Below are positions 33,955 to 41,598 of a DNA stretch of 64,000 nucleotides, in pieces. Numbering within the stretch: the first letter of the stretch is position 1; every line of letters starts with the position of its first letter. A program made the translations under genes and the position numbers. The stretch lies in the NCBI RefSeq assembly GCF_000701345.1, contig NZ_JNIJ01000032.1:1-64000 (forward strand). The letters are read 5' to 3'. The notes beneath the pieces were generated by a model. The model made no database searches and was not told the origin of the DNA. It worked only from the letters and a program-made list of their open reading frames with translations. This DNA comes from Bradyrhizobium sp. URHD0069 (GTDB taxonomy: Bacteria; Pseudomonadota; Alphaproteobacteria; Rhizobiales; Xanthobacteraceae).

Positions 33955-34391
33955 CTAGGCAAACATATCCCGCAAACAACGCGTATTCCGCAAAAGCATG
34001 CCCTCGGACTTGGTCCGGGGGCACCGGCTTTGTTAAAGCACCGGTTTTGTCAAAAGACCGGTTTTGCCAAAAGAACGCGCGCCCTGAAAACCGCGCGCCT
34101 TTTAAGCAAATCCGTAACTTACGCCGGTATAAGCGCGCAAGCTCTGATGTCGGCGGCGAATACGCCCTTTATATGATGGGCATATGATGGGCGCAGGGGC
34201 GATGGCGGGAGGGGCCGGAACGCCCCGCGAAACCGGCTTTTCCGCGATCCGTGCGGCGCGCGTGTTCCGCACCAGCAGGCCCTCGACGTTGATCGGGGCG
34301 GGAACCGGCTTTGCGGGTCGGAATACGCTCAAAACCGTTGATTGAGGGCATTTTTCCGGACCTTGCGGAAAGGTGCTCTGGTCGCAAAACC
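33955..34391. other. Intergenic region, no gene recognised; short tandem repeats
   Basis: No convincing gene on either strand. It contains three imperfect 17-bp direct repeats (34023-34073) and, at 34170-34192, a duplicated ATATGATGGGC. A minus-strand frame at 34102-34332 (MSVFRPAKPVPAPI...) is Pro/Ala-rich and has no supporting signals. Confidence 0.5.
34023..34073. repeat. Three imperfect 17-bp direct repeats
   Basis: ACCGGCTTTGTTAAAGC, ACCGGTTTTGTCAAAAG and ACCGGTTTTGCCAAAAG follow one another. The last two are contiguous and differ at one position. Function unknown. Confidence 0.75.
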
Positions 34392-34420
34392 TTGACGCCC
34401 TGCCGCTCTGCCCCTATACG
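34392..34420 (+). promoter_or_regulatory. Sigma-70-type promoter for rpmB
   Basis: TTGACG (34392-34397), a 17-base spacer and TATACG (34415-34420), 75 bases upstream of the rpmB ATG. Spacing is optimal and the gene is expected to be strongly expressed. Predicted transcription start near 34427. Confidence 0.72.
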
Positions 34421-34495
34421 TCCGTCGCTCCCTAGGATGCACGTGATTTTGAACCCCCGATGGACCGATCCCGGGGATGAAGAGGATTTCGTAAG

Positions 34496-34804
34496 ATGTC
34501 GCGGCGCTGCGAACTGACGGCCAAAGGCCCGCAAGTGGGCCACAAGGTGAGCCACTCCAATATCAAGACCAAGCGCCGGTTCCTGCCGAACCTGTGCAAC
34601 GTCACCTTCATTTCCGACGCGCTGGGCCGCAACGTGCGCCTGCGCGTTTCGACCAACGCCATCAAGAGCGTCGACCACCGCGGCGGCTTCGATGCCTTCA
34701 TGCTGAAAGCCAAGGCCACCGAACTCTCGCCCCGCGCGCTCGATCTGAAGCGCGCGATCGAGAAGAAGCGAGCCGCGGCGGCGCCGGAGAAGAAGGCGGG
34801 CTGA
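34496..34804 (+). CDS. rpmB: 50S ribosomal protein L28
   Basis: 102 residues, starting MSRRCELTAKGPQVGHKVSH, the standard alphaproteobacterial L28 N-terminus, and continuing SNIKTKRRFLPNLCNVTF and RVSTNAIKSVDHRGGFDAF. The C-terminal Lys/Ala-rich extension is usual in this class. The gene stands alone with its own promoter (34392-34420) and a strong terminator (34849-34880). GAAGAGGA upstream may serve as ribosome site. Confidence 0.97.
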   Translation: MSRRCELTAKGPQVGHKVSHSNIKTKRRFLPNLCNVTFISDALGRNVRLRVSTNAIKSVDHRGGFDAFMLKAKATELSPRALDLKRAIEKKRAAAAPEKKAG

Positions 34805-34848
34805 TTCAGCGAAGCTGATCTGGCAACGACATTCGCACGGAAATTTTG

Positions 34849-34880
34849 AACAGCCGGGTCTTTCGACCCGGCTGTTTTTT
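34849..34880 (+). terminator. Rho-independent terminator of rpmB
   Basis: Perfect 12-bp stem AACAGCCGGGTC (34849-34860) / GACCCGGCTGTT (34865-34876) with loop TTTC, followed by TTTTAATT. Confidence 0.93.
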
Positions 34881-35012
34881 AATTCGTCTGCAGGTCCGCT
34901 TTGATTCAAATCGGACATAGCCGACTTCGAAGGACTAGAGCCTCCTCATACGGTGGTTCGATTCCTCTTCACCAAACGGTACGATTGGCGAAACTCCTGC
35001 CGGTGAATAAGC

Positions 35013-36555
35013 ATGACCGACGATCTTGCTGGCGATCGAATACTCGCTATGATCGCGTCAACGAGGAATTCAACTAAGGGGGACTTGTTGGCCGTCAACG
35101 TCAGCAAACTAAGGGAAATCGCTGCCCAGCGTGACCGGTATCAAACTCAGCTAAATCGCCTCAAGAAACTCGACAAACAGACGTCGTGCATCGAAGCCGC
35201 GGTTTCGAGTGCGGGCGAGACTTTGCAAGCGGGGACAAACTCCTTCGTTATTTACGGCGAACCGCAAAGCGGAAAGACCGAAATGATGATCTGTCTTACC
35301 GCCAAGCTGCTTGACGACGGACACCGCGTTATCATTCACCTGCTTAACGATAGCGTACAATTGCTCCAGCAAAACCTGGATCGCTTTCAGCGATCTAACC
35401 TCTCGCCAGCGGCCCGCAATTTCTCCGACGTCATCGACCCCGATTATTCCTTTTCTACTGGGTTTCACGTCGTCTTTTGCAAGAAGAACGCAAGCGACCT
35501 CACCAAGCTGAACCAAAAATTGGAGAAGGTTCGAAAAAAGGTCATCATTGACGACGAGGCCGATTTTGCTACGCCCAACGCGCTGATCAACAAAGGGGAC
35601 GTTACCCGCATCAATGCGCTTATCAAGCAGCTGATAAGTCACGACGGCATCTACATTGGCGTACACGCACGAACTCGATAAGATTGCAGCCAATCTCTAC
35701 GGAGCTGAGCAGGCCGGCCGAATACTTGGTTATATCGTCAGAAACTGCGATCAGACCACGACGATCATAATGAACAGCGAAAGGGATAAGAACGTCGATT
35801 TTAAGTCGGCTACCTCACCGGCAGCCATGTTCACGTTCATTATTGGCGGCAATATAGTTTCGCGCGGAGTCACGTTCGATAACTTGCTCTCCATGTTCTT
35901 CACTCGGGACTCGAAACACAAGATACAACAAGATACGTATGTCCAGCGCGCACGTATGTTTGGGTCGCGTAGAAAGCATCTTTCTCATTTTGAGCTGACG
36001 ATTCCCGAACAATTGTACCTTGACTGGCAACGTTGCTTCGTTTTTCACAAGCTTGCCCTCGAGGCAATTAAAACGAAGAAAGGATCTCCCGTCTGGCTCG
36101 CAGATCAACGCATTGCGGCCGTGGCATCCAGTAGCATCGACAAAGCAAATGTGCTGCTGGACAAGGGTGAGATGTCTTTTCCGATTTTCGATTATTCTCC
36201 TGAGGTTGAACAGATAATCAATGAAAGTAACGACCCGCTCGCTTGCCTTAAGCGATTGCAGACCCTGATCGGAAGCGACTCTCTGCCTGACTATTTAATC
36301 CGCTATGTCCAGCGCATCCTTCCCAATGGACCCAGCTCTATAGCGTTTCACCCTTCCAGTACCATCGAGAACATGAAGGACGCCGACAAAGTCAAGATCG
36401 AACGAACCAAGGGCCTATTCGGACAGGTCAGACGCGAGTTTCCAGACGCCGTGCACCATTTCAAGGTTTTCTTCAATGACAAAGGCAAAGCACGAGTGAT
36501 CTACAAGTTCAACGGCAACATCAGCTTTGTGAAGAATGTAAAAAATGCTGGATGA
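35013..36555 (+). pseudogene. Z1-domain ATPase/endonuclease gene, disrupted by an internal deletion
   Basis: Two frames carry one broken gene. Frame one (35013-35681) has Walker A GEPQSGKTE at residues 82-90 and Walker B VIIDDEAD near 177-184, and reaches DGIYIGV, after which Z1 proteins continue TATPARLD; here it reads HARTR and stops. Frame two, open from about 35656 to 36555, resumes at THELDKIAANLYG and has NSERDKN, GGNIVSRGVTFDNL (motif V-like) and QQDTYVQRARMFG (motif VI-like), then a conserved C-terminal region. From memory, intact relatives have roughly 150-200 residues between the TATP and NSERD blocks where about 30 remain, so I infer an out-of-frame internal deletion with its junction near 35661-35668. 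Z1 genes occur in restriction/anti-phage modules. Confidence 0.8.
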
Positions 36556-37021
36556 TTACGAATTTTACCAAGGCGCCGTCCTCCGACGGCTGGCTATAGA
36601 GAGTGACTACTCGATTTCGTTTCGGCCGTTTGTGCGCGAAGGGCGCATCAACGCCTTCGTGGTGAACGGCAGAGTTGGCGTTTATGTCAAACATTCTTCA
36701 AAGAGAATGTCGCCATGGCGATTCTCGTTCAATATCGATCAAGCGGCCGACCTTCTCGACCTGGAGCACAAATTTCCCGATTCATTTGTGGTGTTCGTGT
36801 GCGGAACCGACGGCCTTGTCACGCTATCTTTTGCCGACCTACATACCATAGTGGGTTTTCAAGAAAGCGAAAATGCTTGGGTAAGCGTTTCGCGGCCGCC
36901 GCGCGCGCAATACGACCTCGCCGGAAATAGGGGCGAGATGAAATACAAGGTCTCTAGAGGAATAGGCTTAATTCCCGAAACTTTGAGAGCGCGCGTGCGA
37001 GAGCGACATGCGGCCGTCTAG
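36545..37021 (+). CDS. Unknown 158-residue protein of the Z1 module
   Basis: ATG 36545 overlaps the end of the Z1 gene by 11 bases, as in a co-translated operon. The product begins MLDDYEFYQGAVLRRLAIES and appears intact: a mixed alpha/beta protein with INAFVVNGRVGVYVKHSSKR, a Trp-Arg-Phe block (SPWRFSFNIDQAADLLDLE) and FVVFVCGTDGLVTLSFADLH. I do not recognise a domain. The KHSSKR and CGTDGL blocks look conserved in kind, but no nuclease motif (such as PD-ExK or HNH) is evident. Its position between a Z1 ATPase and a DNA methyltransferase suggests a restriction or specificity accessory; that is inference. Base composition is lower in GC than the neighbourhood. Confidence 0.72.
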   Translation: MLDDYEFYQGAVLRRLAIESDYSISFRPFVREGRINAFVVNGRVGVYVKHSSKRMSPWRFSFNIDQAADLLDLEHKFPDSFVVFVCGTDGLVTLSFADLHTIVGFQESENAWVSVSRPPRAQYDLAGNRGEMKYKVSRGIGLIPETLRARVRERHAAV

Positions 37022-37620
37022 CGCAACAAATTCTGACGCGCTTGAGCAGTATCGGACCTATCCTTTCTCTGCGCGCAAGGCTCGCGACTTTTGATCTCGT
37101 TTTAACATCGCCCCCGTACCTGAACGCGATCGACTACATGCGATGCAGCAAATTTTCGTTGGTTTGGATGGGCTATACAGTTGGAGAGTTGGGCGGCATT
37201 CGGACTGGAAGTGTTGGCACTGAAAGCGGCGATCAGGATGCCTACGAGAACAAAGACATTCGAGAAATTATAGCCGACTTGAAGCTTAGCCCTAAGCTTT
37301 CTGCGCGCAACGAAGCGATACTTGCTCACTATATCGAGGATATGCGCAGCTCCGTGGAAGAGGCGGCGCGTGTACTTTGTCCTGGAGGTAAGGCCGTGTA
37401 CGTAGTCGGCGAAAACACTGTTCGTGGCACGTTCATTGCGAACGCTAAAATTGTATCGGCTGTTGCGGAGCGGTCGGGACTTACGATCGAGAGTAGACGT
37501 GCACGCACTCTTCCGGCCAATCGTCGTTATCTTCCTCCACCGTCAACTCGCAATGGGCCTGAGGCCTTGGACGGACGCATGCGCCGCGAGGTGATCCTGT
37601 CGTTTTCAAAGTCCGGATAG
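37008..37620 (+). pseudogene. DNA methyltransferase gene, N-terminal half lost by internal deletion
   Basis: An ATG at 37008, overlapping the preceding stop, opens MRPSSATNSDALEQYRTYPF and continues to a TGA at 37092-37094. From about 37072 another frame reads ATFDLVLTSPPYLNAIDYMR, with the amino-methyltransferase motif IV (TSPPY, about 37105-37119), and goes on through RVLCPGGKAVYVVGEN to the stop at 37620. The AdoMet-binding motif I (a DPFxGSGTT-like block) is absent from both parts, so the section joining them seems deleted out of frame. The remnant resembles N4-cytosine/N6-adenine methyltransferases. It completes a Z1-type restriction-modification-like module that can no longer be functional. 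Confidence 0.78.
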
Positions 37621-37639
37621 TCGGCGCGCGCAATGTAGA

Positions 37640-38260
37640 AGGCCTGCGAGTTCCGCGTCAGCATGGCAGTTCGCCACGGGCGGGATGCGGTAAGCGCGCA
37701 TAGCGTCAGCGAGCCACGTGATTGCCTGACGGGCAAATCAGGCCGATCTGCCAATTTCCTGTCCAGCCCCGTTTGCAAAAATATTCCGCTTCCCGTTTCA
37801 CCCAAATCACATCTAGAACCCTGGCCGTCTCGCGCCCTCAGAGGGGCGTTTCGCGATCGTCACGGACGTAGGGCGCGGGATGCGGTGGACGCGGCAGCGT
37901 TGGGCGCGCAAAGTAATCGCAGGGCGGGTGATGAGCCCGTGAGCGATCAAACGGCGAGCTGACGAACGGCGCTGACGCGGACGGTTAAGCCGTGTGGTCC
38001 TGGCACCCGTTGCTGGTGTTAAATCCGCGGAGGCGAAGTCGGCCCGACCGGGCGCAGACAAGCCTTCATCCGCGGATGACGGTGACAAGACGAATTCGTC
38101 GCCGGGGAGAGCACGAAATACGCCGTTAAAACCATTGCGCAGGGAATGCCGGGTGATTTCCGGCGTGACCGTGGTGACTACCGTGTGCTTACTACCATTG
38201 CACACGGGCTGCGGGCGCACCGGGCGCCCGGCATTCCCTGCGCCATCTGATTTCGAAGGC
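37640..38260. repeat. Dispersed repeat block bordering the Z1 island
   Basis: No supported gene in about 600 bases. The minus-strand translation strings here (for example RPVRPQPVCNGSKHTVVTTV and VHRIPRPTSVTIAKRPS) are ones I remember recurring as spurious proteins across Bradyrhizobium genomes, which suggests a multicopy repeat. It includes the nested palindrome at 38137-38243. It marks the right border of the AT-richer island. Confidence 0.5.
38137..38243. repeat. 107-base nested palindrome
   Basis: Outer arms GCGCAGGGAATGCCGGG (38137-38153) and CCCGGCATTCCCTGCGC (38227-38243) are perfect 17-bp inverted repeats. Inside, CCGTGTGC (38181-38188) and GCACACGG (38200-38207) form a second 8-bp stem with an 11-base loop. 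The unit could be a miniature mobile element or a structured RNA; no protein is encoded. Confidence 0.85.
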
Positions 38261-38324
38261 GCGACGTTGACGGCAAAACTCGCGTGGATGCGCGGCGAGA
38301 TCGCGAAGCTGTGTCTGGCATTGA

Positions 38325-38409
38325 CGTCATTGCGAGGAGCGGAAGCGACGAAGCAATCCAGCTTCTGTTCGCGGTAACTATGGATTGCTTCGCTTGCGCT
38401 CGCAATGAC
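38325..38409. repeat. Dispersed inverted repeat (CGTCATTGCGAG type)
   Basis: CGTCATTGCGAGGAGCGGAA, GCGACGAAGCAATCCA and, inverted, TGGATTGCTTCGCTTGCGCT, CGCAATGAC. Same arms as at 9568-9703 and 32387-32486; a half copy lies at 39253-39289 after aroQ. Confidence 0.75.
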
Positions 38410-38422
38410 AGCGCCATCCATC

Positions 38423-38562
38423 CGTCGTCCCCGCGAACGCGGGGACCCATAACCACCATCGTTTGTTGGAGCAGAAGCCGTTAGCCACCGCGCCAAAACT
38501 GCGAGGCCGCGGCGTATGGGTCCCCGCGTCCCGTGCGCAATTGCGCACTAGGCGGGGACGAC
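38423..38562. repeat. Composite palindromic element with an extra palindrome in one loop
   Basis: Left unit CGTCGTCCCCGCG-AACG-CGGGGACCCATA at 38423-38451. The right unit TATGGGTCCCCGCG ... GGCGGGGACGAC ends at 38562; in place of its loop it carries the perfect 16-bp palindrome GTGCGCAATTGCGCAC (38533-38548). The interior resembles, in inverted order, that of the element at 39959-40078. Confidence 0.78.
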
Positions 38563-38641
38563 GGCGAGCGATTAGGCTCGCAAGCCCAACCCTCATTTCG
38601 CTTCCCGGATTGCGCCGCGCACTTCTTCCCGGATTGCGCGG

Positions 38642-38680
38642 AGCCTGTCATCGGGCGCGCATTTCGCGCGACCCGTTGGC
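38642..38680. repeat. Hairpin module (GCCTGTCATCGGG type)
   Basis: GAGCCTGTCATCGGGC-GCGCA-TTT-CGCGC-GACCCGTTGGCTC (38641-38681). The constant frame matches that at 26755; the inner arms differ (GCGCG/CGCGC). Lies just upstream of aroQ. Confidence 0.7.
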
Positions 38681-38735
38681 TCCATCCGGGCTACGCTCGG
38701 TACGCGGCGACCCACCCAACAGCGAGGAAACACCC

Positions 38736-39176
38736 ATGAAGCGACTGATGATCCTGAACGGTCCGAACCTCAATCTTCTGGGAGTGCGGGAGCCGCATAT
38801 CTACGGGACGACCACGCTGGCGCAGATCAGGGAAGGCTGCGAGCAGCAGGCGGCGCAACTCGGGCTCACGCTTTCCTTTCATCAGTCGAACCATGAAGGC
38901 GAGTTGGTCGACCTGATCCAGTCGGCACGGCAGAGCGCGGACGCCATCATCATCAACCCGGCCGGCTATTCCTTCACCTCGATCGCGATCCTCGATGCCA
39001 TCAAGGCGTTCGAGGGGCCGGTGCTCGAAGTGCACATTTCCAATATCCACGCGCGCGACGAATATCACCGGCATTCCAAGATTTCGTCGGTCGCATCAGG
39101 CGTGATCTGCGGATTGGGACCTTACGGCTATATCGCGGCGATGCACGCGCTGGCCCAGATGGCGAAAAAATCCTGA
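38736..39176 (+). CDS. aroQ: Type II 3-dehydroquinate dehydratase
   Basis: 146 residues, full length for the type II (trans-dehydrating) enzyme of the shikimate pathway. The N-terminus LNGPNLNLLGVREPHIYG contains the catalytic Tyr23 and flexible-loop Arg18. SFHQSNHEGELVDLIQ, INPAGYSFTSIAILDAI and VLEVHISNIHARDEYH (catalytic His and substrate-binding residues) follow. The ATG at 38736 is preceded by GAGGAAA. The gene converts 3-dehydroquinate to 3-dehydroshikimate, the step after AroB (50905-52053 here). Confidence 0.96.
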   Translation: MKRLMILNGPNLNLLGVREPHIYGTTTLAQIREGCEQQAAQLGLTLSFHQSNHEGELVDLIQSARQSADAIIINPAGYSFTSIAILDAIKAFEGPVLEVHISNIHARDEYHRHSKISSVASGVICGLGPYGYIAAMHALAQMAKKS

Positions 39177-39330
39177 TCGCGCTTCGCCGCGACCCGAATG
39201 TCGTGTCAGACAACTATTCGAAATGCAGTCAACAACATTGGATCGCTCTTTTCGTCATTGCGAGGAGCGGAAGCGACGAAGCGATCCAGTGACGTCAGCG
39301 AACCCCTGACAAAGCCGAGGGCTGCTTGCT

Positions 39331-39573
39331 CTAGCCGAGGAACCGAAGTCTAGACTTGCCGAAGCCATCCGCCATCGCCCGCGCCCGGAAGCGGGCCCGC
39401 TCGGACGTCATCTCCAGGCAGTGCCGCAAATCGGCGCCGCTTTGCCTGATCTGGTCCAGCAGTTCGCGGCGCGCGACAGGGGTGACCGAGGGGTCCGCGA
39501 GCTGCCGCCAAGCGACCCGCTGCAATTCCTTCAGCGCCTCGATGTTACGATCCAGGATATCAGGCTTAGTCAT
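39331..39573 (-). CDS. Conserved-looking 80-residue hypothetical protein
   Basis: 80 residues starting MTKPDILDRNIEALKELQRV and largely helical with heptad-like Leu/Ala spacing (LLDQIRQSGADLRHCLEMTS) and a basic C-terminus (RFRARAMADGFGKSRLRFL). No signal peptide or membrane segment. The helical, charged composition and the GC-rich third positions suggest a genuine protein; no family recognised. Position 39577-39697 upstream shows nothing notable. Confidence 0.62.
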   Translation of the reverse strand: MTKPDILDRNIEALKELQRVAWRQLADPSVTPVARRELLDQIRQSGADLRHCLEMTSERARFRARAMADGFGKSRLRFLG

Positions 39574-39697
39574 GGGTTCGGCCCGCCAGGCTTCTTCAGA
39601 TACGCGCCCCGCTTCAAGTGCGATGACGAATCCTAATAAATCCTTAACGCCGAGCCGGAGTTGACGGCCGTCATAAACCGGGACGGCAGGTTTCAGA

Positions 39698-39834
39698 CCT
39701 CATCCTGAGAGGAGCTTGCGAAGCAAGCGTCTCGAAGGATGGACGCAACGCAGGGACTCGCGGCCATCCTTCGAGACGCGCGCAAGGGCGCGCTCCTCCA
39801 GCGATAACGGCGAAGCCGTTACGCAGGGATGAGG
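39698..39834. repeat. Dispersed inverted repeat (CCTCATCCTGAG type)
   Basis: CCTCATCCTGAGAGGAGCTT, GCGTCTCGAAGGATGG and, inverted, CCATCCTTCGAGACGCGCGC, GGGATGAGG. Related sequence occurs at 43990-44049 (CTCATCCTTCGAGACGCGGC, CTCAGGGTGAGG). Confidence 0.72.
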
Positions 39835-39958
39835 TGATGAGGTTCTGTAAACGCTCATGGTGGCCCCCAATCGGACATTGGGCGGCGCACCGACCTGACT
39901 GGATGGAGTTCGGTTGAATGAAAAAAGCCCGCGCGGATGTCAGGCGGCATCATCTTCA

Positions 39959-40078
39959 CGTCGTCCCGGCGAACGCCGGGACCCATACGCCGCGGCCTCA
40001 ATGGTTAGAAGATGGAGCTAGCTGCCTTTGCGACCACAAACGCCGGTGGGTATGGGTCCCGGCGTTCGCCGGAACGAC
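39959..40078. repeat. Composite palindromic element (two facing REP-like units)
   Basis: Left unit CGTCGTCCCGGCG-AACG-CCGGGACCCATA from 39959, right unit TATGGGTCCCGGCG-TTCG-CCGGAACGAC to 40078, about 60 bases between. It sits between convergent genes. Confidence 0.82.
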
Positions 40079-40121
40079 AGCTTGGTTTTGCCCCATGCCG
40101 CGTGCCAGCGGTTTACGCACC

Positions 40122-41138
40122 CTAATCCAGCTTCACGACTGCCTCGTTCACGACCTTGCGCCAGCGCGTGACTTCCGCGGACACCATGGTCGCGAACGCG
40201 GGGCCCGTCACGTTGGGGACGTCGGAGCCGTTGCGCTCCCAGGTTTCCTTGATCATGGCCGTCTGCAAGGCCGTCTGCATTTCCTTGATCATGCGTTCGA
40301 CGATCTCCGGCGGCGTGTTCTTCGGTGCGAACAGGCCGTACCAGGTCGACACTTCATAACCGGGCAGGCCGGCTTCCGCCGCGGTGGGAAGATCGGGGAA
40401 CGCCGCCACCCGCTTGGGCGCGGCGACCGCGAGCGCGCGCAACTGCCCGGCCCTGACCGGCGCCGCCGACGAGCCGAGCCCGTCGAACACGACCGGCACG
40501 TGGCCGGCGATGAGGTCCTGCATCGCGGGCCCGGCGCCGCGATAGGGGACGTGCTGGATGTTGGTCTTGGTGAGGATCTTGAACAGCTCGCCGGCGAGAT
40601 GATGCGTGGTGCCGGCACCGGCGGAGCCGTAGTTCAATTTGCCCGGGTTGGCGCGGGCGTAGGCGATGAACTCGGCCAGGGTCTTGGCGGCGACCTTGTC
40701 GGGATTGACCACGACCACCTGCGGCGGCCGCGCGATCAGCGCCACCGCGACAAAATCCTTCTCGAAGTCGTAGTCGAGGTTGGGATAGAGCGACGGCGCA
40801 ATGGCGTGATGCGCCGCGCCGACAAAGAAGGTGTAGCCGTCCGGAGCGGCCTTGGACGCCATCGAGGCGCCCACCGTGCCGCCGGCGCCGGCGCGATTTT
40901 CGATCAGCACGCGCTTTCCGAGCTGGGTGTCGAGCTGGGCCGCGAGCGGGCGGGCAAAGGCATCGGTGCCGCCGCCGGCCGCGAACGGCACCACGAAGGT
41001 GATCGGCTTCTGCGGCCATGCTTCGGCTTGAGCCTGGGCCTGGCCGGCCATGACGGCAATGCCCGCCAGAACTGTAAACAGGGCGTACCGAATGACTGTT
41101 GGCTTCACGATTCTTGGCTTAACGACACTTGGCTTCAC
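40122..41138 (-). CDS. Bug/TctC-type tripartite tricarboxylate transporter substrate-binding protein
   Basis: 338 residues from GTG 41136-41138, behind GGGAGG. A signal peptide follows a basic n-region (TVIRYALFTVLAGIAVMAGQ, cut near AQA). The Bug fold begins at WPQKPITFVVPFAAGGGTDA and has NRAGAGGTVGASMASKAAPD, HVPYRGAGPAMQDLIAGHV and WYGLFAPKNTPPEIV, all family landmarks. Such receptors bind carboxylates (tricarboxylates, aromatic acids) in the periplasm; no TctA/TctB genes are adjacent. The n-region is built from three 15-base tandem repeats (41094-41138), two of which begin with GTG, so alternative starts are available. Confidence 0.9.
   Translation of the reverse strand: MKPSVVKPRIVKPTVIRYALFTVLAGIAVMAGQAQAQAEAWPQKPITFVVPFAAGGGTDAFARPLAAQLDTQLGKRVLIENRAGAGGTVGASMASKAAPDGYTFFVGAAHHAIAPSLYPNLDYDFEKDFVAVALIARPPQVVVVNPDKVAAKTLAEFIAYARANPGKLNYGSAGAGTTHHLAGELFKILTKTNIQHVPYRGAGPAMQDLIAGHVPVVFDGLGSSAAPVRAGQLRALAVAAPKRVAAFPDLPTAAEAGLPGYEVSTWYGLFAPKNTPPEIVERMIKEMQTALQTAMIKETWERNGSDVPNVTGPAFATMVSAEVTRWRKVVNEAVVKLD
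41094..41138. repeat. Three 15-bp tandem repeats at the start of the Bug-receptor gene
   Basis: On the minus strand GTGAAGCCAAGTGTC, GTTAAGCCAAGAATC and GTGAAGCCAACAGTC are contiguous and in frame (VKPSV VKPRI VKPTV). Copies 1 and 3 begin with a usable GTG start codon. Confidence 0.9.
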
Positions 41139-41371
41139 GGCATTTTCCTCCCGGGTATCACGTCCGCTCGTGGGCGGCGCCTGTTCTTTTTGCCGCACGA
41201 TTCCGGGTGGCTGACTCGGAATGAAGTAGGCAGCGAATGTCTTTAGGGTATGCAACTAAGTGTATGCAAGATGCCACATGATCCAGCAAACGCGCCATCC
41301 GGACAAGGGCCGAAAACCGGGGCGTATGGTCGCTAGCCGCCTGTTCCCGGCGCCTAGCCCCGCTTCCAGCT

Positions 41372-41511
41372 GTCGTCACCCGCCACCGGGTCGGCGCATA
41401 GCGCCGCCCGATGACAGGCTCCAGCGGGTGACCCAGTATTCCAGAGGCGTCAGTGAAGGAATCGAAAGGCCGCGGCGTACTGGATACCCCGCTTTCGCGG
41501 GGTATGACGAC
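41372..41511. repeat. Hairpin module plus REP-like unit
   Basis: On the minus strand GAGCCTGTCATCGGGC-GGCGC-TAT-GCGCC-GACCCGGTGGC, then GGGTGACGAC. Further right (41488-41511) TGGATACCCCGC-TTTC-GCGGGGTATGACGAC. Together they fill much of the 460-base gap between the Bug receptor and the OYE gene; the remaining bases show nothing recognisable. Confidence 0.72.
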
Positions 41512-41598
41512 TGGGTGTGGAGCGGCGATCGACACGATTGCGCAGATGGCGAAAAAGGCCTGATCGACGCTCCTCGCAATAACGATCGGAGTAGCCCC

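Noticed and set aside
34169..34918. A 249-codon minus-strand frame opposite rpmB
   Set aside because: It overlaps rpmB, its promoter and its terminator and has no recognisable features.
34951..34974. A complete tRNA gene before the Z1 island
   Set aside because: Only a T-arm-like piece can be matched; no anticodon or D arm upstream and the stem has a mismatch.
37813..38496. A 227-codon minus-strand frame right of the Z1 island
   Set aside because: It runs through several palindromic repeats, and its translated strings look like multicopy spurious proteins; treated as repeat DNA.
37240..41520. Clusters of similar short repeats that might be a CRISPR array
   Set aside because: Units are palindromic, of different types, face each other and are unevenly spaced; there are no regular spacers and no cas genes.
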